A stretch of DNA of 64,000 nucleotides from Ignelater luminosus (lineage: Eukaryota > Arthropoda > Insecta > Coleoptera > Elateridae). How positions within the stretch are numbered: position 1 is the first letter of the stretch; every line of letters starts with the position of its first letter. The stretch is taken from the NCBI GenBank assembly GCA_011009095.1, contig VTPC01006054.1, positions 1-64,000 on the forward strand, read 5' to 3'. The notes beneath the pieces are model-generated. The model was not told the DNA's origin and searched no databases. It saw only the letters and a program-made list of their open reading frames with translations. A program made the translations under genes and the position numbers. Shown here in pieces: positions 60,000 through 64,000 of the stretch.

Positions 60000-60190
60000 A
60001 CCACTTATAAGATGCAGGGTGTCAAAGTTGAATTTAAGATTACCAATTATTCGTTCAATATTTAAGAACAAGGTGAGATAATCAGAATCAAATTTTCTGC
60101 ATATATGCATGTTACTCTAAGGTGTCTACTATTTTAGGTAGTTTTGTGTTTGATATTCTTATCAGATGTGGGGAAATAGGAAGGAGCTAA
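60000..60190. repeat. foldback repeat family ('gacaccctgta' type), copy 3 (partial)
   Basis: 'cagggtgtcaaagttgaatt', 'gcatgttactctaaggtgtc' and 'ttaggtagttttgtgtttga' match, in order, the outer part of the copy at 39.6-39.8 kb. Confidence 0.65.
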
Positions 60191-60224
60191 CCTGGACTAC
60201 TGGAAGAATAAACAATAATTTCTT

Positions 60225-62290
60225 CTTCTTTTAGCCTTTATTGTACCCGTATTGAGCAAGGTTCTTCCATCTGTCTCTCTCTTGTGTAACTTTTATCCAT
60301 GGCAGATCTCAAACCTTCTTGATGTCATGATACCAATGTGTTATTGGTCTTCCTCTATTTCTTTTTCTTATCCATGATCTCCATACAATAATTCTAACAT
60401 CCCATCTGTTATCCTTCATCCGTGCCACGTGTTCTGCATAATTTCATTTCAAGTAGGTTATTCTTTTTGTTATATCAGCTACTTTTGTTTTCAGTCTAAT
60501 CCACGCATTTCTCTTTTTGTTTTTTATTAGTGAAATGCCTATCATCAATCTTTCCATTGCTCTCTGGGTTACTTCTAATTTACCAATATCTGTTTTGTAA
60601 GGGTCCAAGTTTGTGTTCCCAGGAATACACACTGGTCAGATACTTTACTTCTTAAGCGTTGGAGTATTTTTTGTTTTTTAAAATATTAGCTGCCCACGCC
60701 AACAGTTTTCTTCTTTCAATTTCTACCTCCTTGTTGTCCTTTCCTAGTGTAACCATTTGTCCCAGATATACCCACTCCTTAACATTTTGTATTTGTGTTT
60801 CGATTATTATTACAAGTGTATCTTCTGAGCACATTGCCTTGGTTTCGGAGATATTGTATCTTCCTATCTAATTCTTCTACCGACCGGAAAGCTGTTAGTG
60901 TAGTTATGTAACTTAACTGTTGCTTTTGCTTGTTCGTACATCTTTTTAATTAATTTTGTATACCGAAAGTCGATTCGTGTGTGCTCAAGTTCTTTCAATA
61001 TTGTCCGATGTTCGATCGAGTCGAACGCCTTCTAATAAACTATGAAGGCCCGTGTTCGACTTGTTGATAATCTTCTAGCTTTTTACTAACCTGTTTGTGA
61101 CAACTTTTGTTAGTAATTTATACATTTGGGAGAGCAAGGTAATCGGGGGTAGTTTTGTAACAGCGTTGCATCTCCTTTCTCAAACATAATTACTAATAAG
61201 GCGTTATTTCAATTTTCCGGTACTTTTCTTAGTTCTAATTGTTTAATTTTGAGACTTACTATTTCTTTAGCTTCTTTTATTATTTCCACTAGTATCTCAT
61301 CATCCCCTGGGGCTTGATTGTTCTTGATTCTTTCATTTCTTCTTCACTAATTTCCGGCGTGTCTTCTAACCCAGTATTTACTATTTCAGTACATTTTCCG
61401 ATTTCTCTTTGTGTTTCTACTTCAGAACTGTACAGTGTCTGATAGAAGTCTTCAGTGATTTTCAGTATTTCATTTCTATTTCTTATTTCGTTTTCATCCT
61501 TATCTTTTATAACAGTAATTTTCCTTCTGTCGCATTTTCTTTTCGGACATTTCATGTTTTTATTATTTTCTATTATATATTCTACTTCTTCGTGTTGTTT
61601 TCCTAAATCTTTCCGTCTGGCTTCTTTTCTGGCTTCATCAGTGGCATATTTGCCTTCTTTATATCAAGTTCTTCTCTCCCCTATTTCTTGTTTAGTCTGT
61701 TTTATAATTTTCTCTTTACTTGAGGATGTGGTATTCGTAGTTCTTGCCGCTGCTTCTGCTAACACTGTTGTTAGATGCTGAGATATTTTGTTAAGGTAGT
61801 TGTTCATATGCTCTTGGTATTGTAGAGATTGTCTTATGCGCTCCTGGTGGTCTTTTCGGTTGTCTTTCAGGGCTTTGGGGTCGATTTTGATTTGTCGTTT
61901 TTGTCTGCGTTTGTGCCCATACAAATCGATGATCGCTTCCAGTGTTAAATGAGTTTAGTACTGTGGTATATTGATCTTTAATGATAGTATGTAGTCAATC
62001 TCGTTTTTGATGCGACCGTCTGGACTTATCCATGCCCATTTGCATCTTTTTGTCAAAGAAAGTATTCACTGCATATGATTGTTGTTCTGCTAAGAAGTTT
62101 GTTAACATGTTTCCTCTGTGATTTCTTTGATTTAGTCCATATTTTCCAATATATTCTTCATCATTATCGTCCTAAAATGACATTAAGATGGCCCATATTT
62201 ATATCCTGCTTACATACTTCTTCATTTACAGCTCCTACAATGTCCTCATAAAACATTTCATTTATTCTTGTAAATGTTAGCTAACTTGCA
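60225..62290 (-). mobile_element. RTE-clade LINE remnant (endonuclease + reverse transcriptase)
   Basis: On the minus strand: endonuclease C-terminal part (NDEEYIGKYGLNQRNHRGNM with AEQQSYAVNTFF next; about 62170-62050), a linker, then RT pieces (FYQTLYSSEVETQREIGKC and ITEEE-like run, about 61450; AFDSIEHRTILKELE near 61030; VKEWVYLGQMVTLGKDNKEV near 60780). The C-terminal tail reads KLEVTQRAMERLMIGISL and AEHVARMKDNRW, a hallmark of insect RTE-type elements. Stops and frame changes are frequent, and the catalytic F-x-D-D segment was not found. It is about 2 kb and 5'-truncated. Confidence 0.8.
61289..61555 (-). pseudogene. RTE LINE ORF2 fragment between endonuclease and RT
   Basis: 88 codons open, MKCPKRKCDRRKITVIKD onward, containing the family-like LKITEDFYQTLYSS and EISEEEMKE stretches that precede the first RT block in RTE proteins. 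The sequence continues as 'APGDDE' in another frame. Fragment only. Confidence 0.65.
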
Positions 62291-62339
62291 TTTGAACAGT
62301 GTTCATACTCAGGTTCATATCTAATGTTAGATGTTCGCG

Positions 62340-63140
62340 AAAATCATGAACCACCAATAAATGGCGCTTTTGAATGAAAAGGAGATGCACAATTGACGCA
62401 AACTTTGATGCGGTACGTGACCATTCTGCCAAAACTTCCGTATTTTTTTTTACACTTGTTGATAACGTTCATTGCTCTTAAAGGAGTTTTGGATGTCACT
62501 TCCCTTTTGGCATCAAGGTAACCAATTCTTTTGATCGTTTGTATCGTTTTCATTTCACGCTCTTTAGTACAGACTGGACAACTTGTAGAAATGGATTTAT
62601 GAGAACCATTACAGTTTACGCAGGTAAATGGTAACTCATAGGCGGTTCCTGGCGTTAAGGTCTACCGCATACACTCACAGGTTCTCTAATACAAGTAGTT
62701 GAAGGGTGGCCAAAACTTGGGACACCGGAAACATCGCATCGAGGCTAGTATGTATTGCCTAAGAAAAGCTATTTTAACCTTATCCGGTAGTGCTTGTCTA
62801 TTAAACGTTAAAACAGTCTGTGATGTTTCTACCAGTTTCCTTCCTCACCTTTATACGTGTAGCATCAGTGACACCTATCGCTTGTAATGCATCTACCATC
62901 TCTTATAGGCTACAACTGAGTAGATCTGGGTGTGACACTGCCCCTTTTACAAAATTTAAAGATTGTGCGGAAAGATCTCTACTGCAAATTCTCCAAGATT
63001 CTTAATATTTACTATTGTGTTACGGAGTAACGCCGCACACCTTCAAATGCGCTTAGTCTGATGGTACAAAGTAGATGGGGGTGGAAGCACCATCAGAAGG
63101 CCGCACTTCAGGACAATTTTGTAACGGGCCCGGTCCAAAC
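62340..63140 (-). pseudogene. LINE ORF1 remnant with CCHC zinc knuckle
   Basis: On the minus strand near 62620-62560 the text reads PFTCVNCNGSHKSISTSCPV, a CCHC knuckle, followed by CTKEREMKTIQTIKRIGYLD and more. This layout (knuckle, then 'K-E-x-E/I' helix) is that of ORF1 proteins of I/R1/Jockey-group LINEs, not of RTE, so it is a second element abutting the RTE remnant. Further upstream (62700-62900) GHPST-type knuckle residues are visible in shifted frames. Dead. Confidence 0.55.
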
Positions 63141-63379
63141 CTTTCACCGCCCTGTAGTCTTACAACCGTCGACCAAAAACAAAAAGGAAAGCAGAAGCAC
63201 GTTTGCCAAAAACGAAGAGCATAGAACCAAATGCAGCCTAAAAATTATAATAAATAAAAAAAAATGCACGTTAGTGCAGAACGGCTTAGAAGTTCTCCGT
63301 AGCAAAAACCGCGCTGGTATGGAGCCAACTGTCCCATGTCCTTTACACGAGGAGTTAGAAAACCTCCAGCCCCCACTTT

Positions 63380-63600
63380 TTCAAGCTTCGGGCGGCTAGC
63401 TCATACCCCATCCAGAGATGAGCACGCTTCAAGAAGAGAAGGGACAACAAGAACATCTAACACCATAAATGTTGCAGAGTTCCAGTCGGTTACTAAGTTG
63501 CTTGCTTTCTGAGCAAGGTCCCATTAGTCGCCTTTTACGACAGGTAGAGATACACAAGGGGCTTACAGCGTTCTTATTTGTATTTTGTTATTTGCGACGA
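63380..63600 (-). other. LINE 5'-UTR-like segment
   Basis: The minus strand contains 'gtcgtaaaaggcgactaatg' (63541-63522), a phrase I associate with 5' regions of insect non-LTR elements. It lies directly upstream of the ORF1 remnant on the same strand, so it may be that element's 5' end. Confidence 0.35.
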
Positions 63601-63739
63601 TTGCCAATTAATTACCTCAATCTTAAACTTAACACCTGCCTTCACGATTAATTAGCATCAACAACATTCTTAACACCTCATCAATCGCATAAATATAAAA
63701 AGTAGACCGTGATCGAAACGCCTTCCTTCCTAAAATCGT

Positions 63740-64000
63740 CGATTGAGAGAATTTAAAAAATCCAATTTTACTAGAAAACGACGCATCCTACGGAAAAGAT
63801 GCAGGAGTAACTTTTTGTTTCAAAAAACATTTTATTAATTCTTCAGTGGCGTAACAGTTTTTTTAGCGTAGTAGACACCTTAGAGAACCAAACACGTATT
63901 TCTAGATATCTCTTTTGTTCTCGAGATATTGAAAAAAACAAATTTTAAATTAAACTCTGACACCCTGTATCTCGGAAATTGTAAACTTTAGGATCTATGT
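63740..64000. repeat. foldback repeat family ('gacaccctgta' type), copy 4, cut by window end
   Basis: 'ttactagaaaacgacgcatc', 'gacaccttagagaacc' and 'ctctgacaccctgtatctcg' match copies 1-3 (mostly in reverse complement to copy 2). It runs off the right edge of the window. Confidence 0.65.

Larger units (their letters stand above)
51060..60190. other. 9-kb AT-rich gene-free stretch
   Basis: No open frame has recognisable content on either strand. It contains the small tandem and inverted repeats listed separately and many aataaa words in both directions. A long 3' UTR of a gene outside the window cannot be excluded. Confidence 0.5.

Noticed and set aside
61409..61781. Hydrophobic plus-strand frames resembling membrane proteins
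   Set aside because: Antisense of Lys/Glu-rich RTE LINE coding sequence, which yields Phe/Leu/Ser-rich strings.
1..64000. CRISPR array, operon, or bacterial system
   Set aside because: Introns, poly(A) signals and eukaryotic transposons throughout; no regularly spaced identical repeats.

Overview
The window is an AT-rich stretch of animal nuclear genome. Spliced genes with GT-AG introns, insect-type families (a Fer3 bHLH factor, a neprilysin-like M13 protease) and insect-type transposons (mariner, hAT, pogo-like, BEL/Pao, Copia, Jockey, RTE) point to an insect; a beetle is my best guess, but nothing here proves the order. I found no rRNA, no convincing tRNA gene and no prokaryotic features.

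Only four host genes can be supported. (1) 5256-5886 (+): the 3' three coding exons of a Fer3/FERD3L-type bHLH transcription factor; its start exon was not found. (2) 6318-9282 (+): a PinX1-like G-patch nucleolar/telomerase-regulator homologue in four exons, about 830 aa, whose large third exon carries a one-base frame break in a run of ten A and a series of Lys-rich repeat modules. (3) 13872-14774 (-): a WBP1/VOPP1-like small membrane protein with a Cys-rich ectodomain, one membrane segment and cytoplasmic PPxY motifs. (4) 38110-49806 (+): a complete 11-exon, 774-aa neprilysin/ECE-like metalloprotease with all catalytic motifs. A possible fifth gene is a 65-aa secreted peptide at 14960-15157 (+).

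Most of the rest is layered mobile DNA. 1-2200 holds old dispersed repeats and 2199-3456 a gutted pogo/CENPB-like element. 9.6-11.2 kb has a 128-bp MITE and a Harbinger-like element nested in an older repeat. 16.0-16.7 kb carries a 9-bp-unit GC-rich minisatellite family also present near 0.7, 34.7 and 46.3 kb. 17.9-21.8 kb is a wreck of Copia, a TATA-flanked MITE, foldback palindromes and a dead mariner. 24.06-27.32 kb is a near full-length dead hAT (ZMYM1-like) that seems to have jumped into the gag region of a BEL/Pao element, which runs on to about 30.8 kb. 32.4-34.0 kb is a diverged tandem repeat with one inverted unit. The 5-kb intron 9 of the protease hosts a tRNA-derived SINE, a minisatellite copy and an internally deleted Jockey LINE.

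From about 49.8 to 60 kb I see no gene beyond the protease 3' end, only AT-rich DNA with short tandem and inverted repeats. The right end (60.2-63.6 kb, minus strand) holds an RTE-clade LINE remnant followed by a CCHC ORF1 remnant of a second LINE. The host genes share no obvious pathway; they are separate transcription units in a repeat-rich region.
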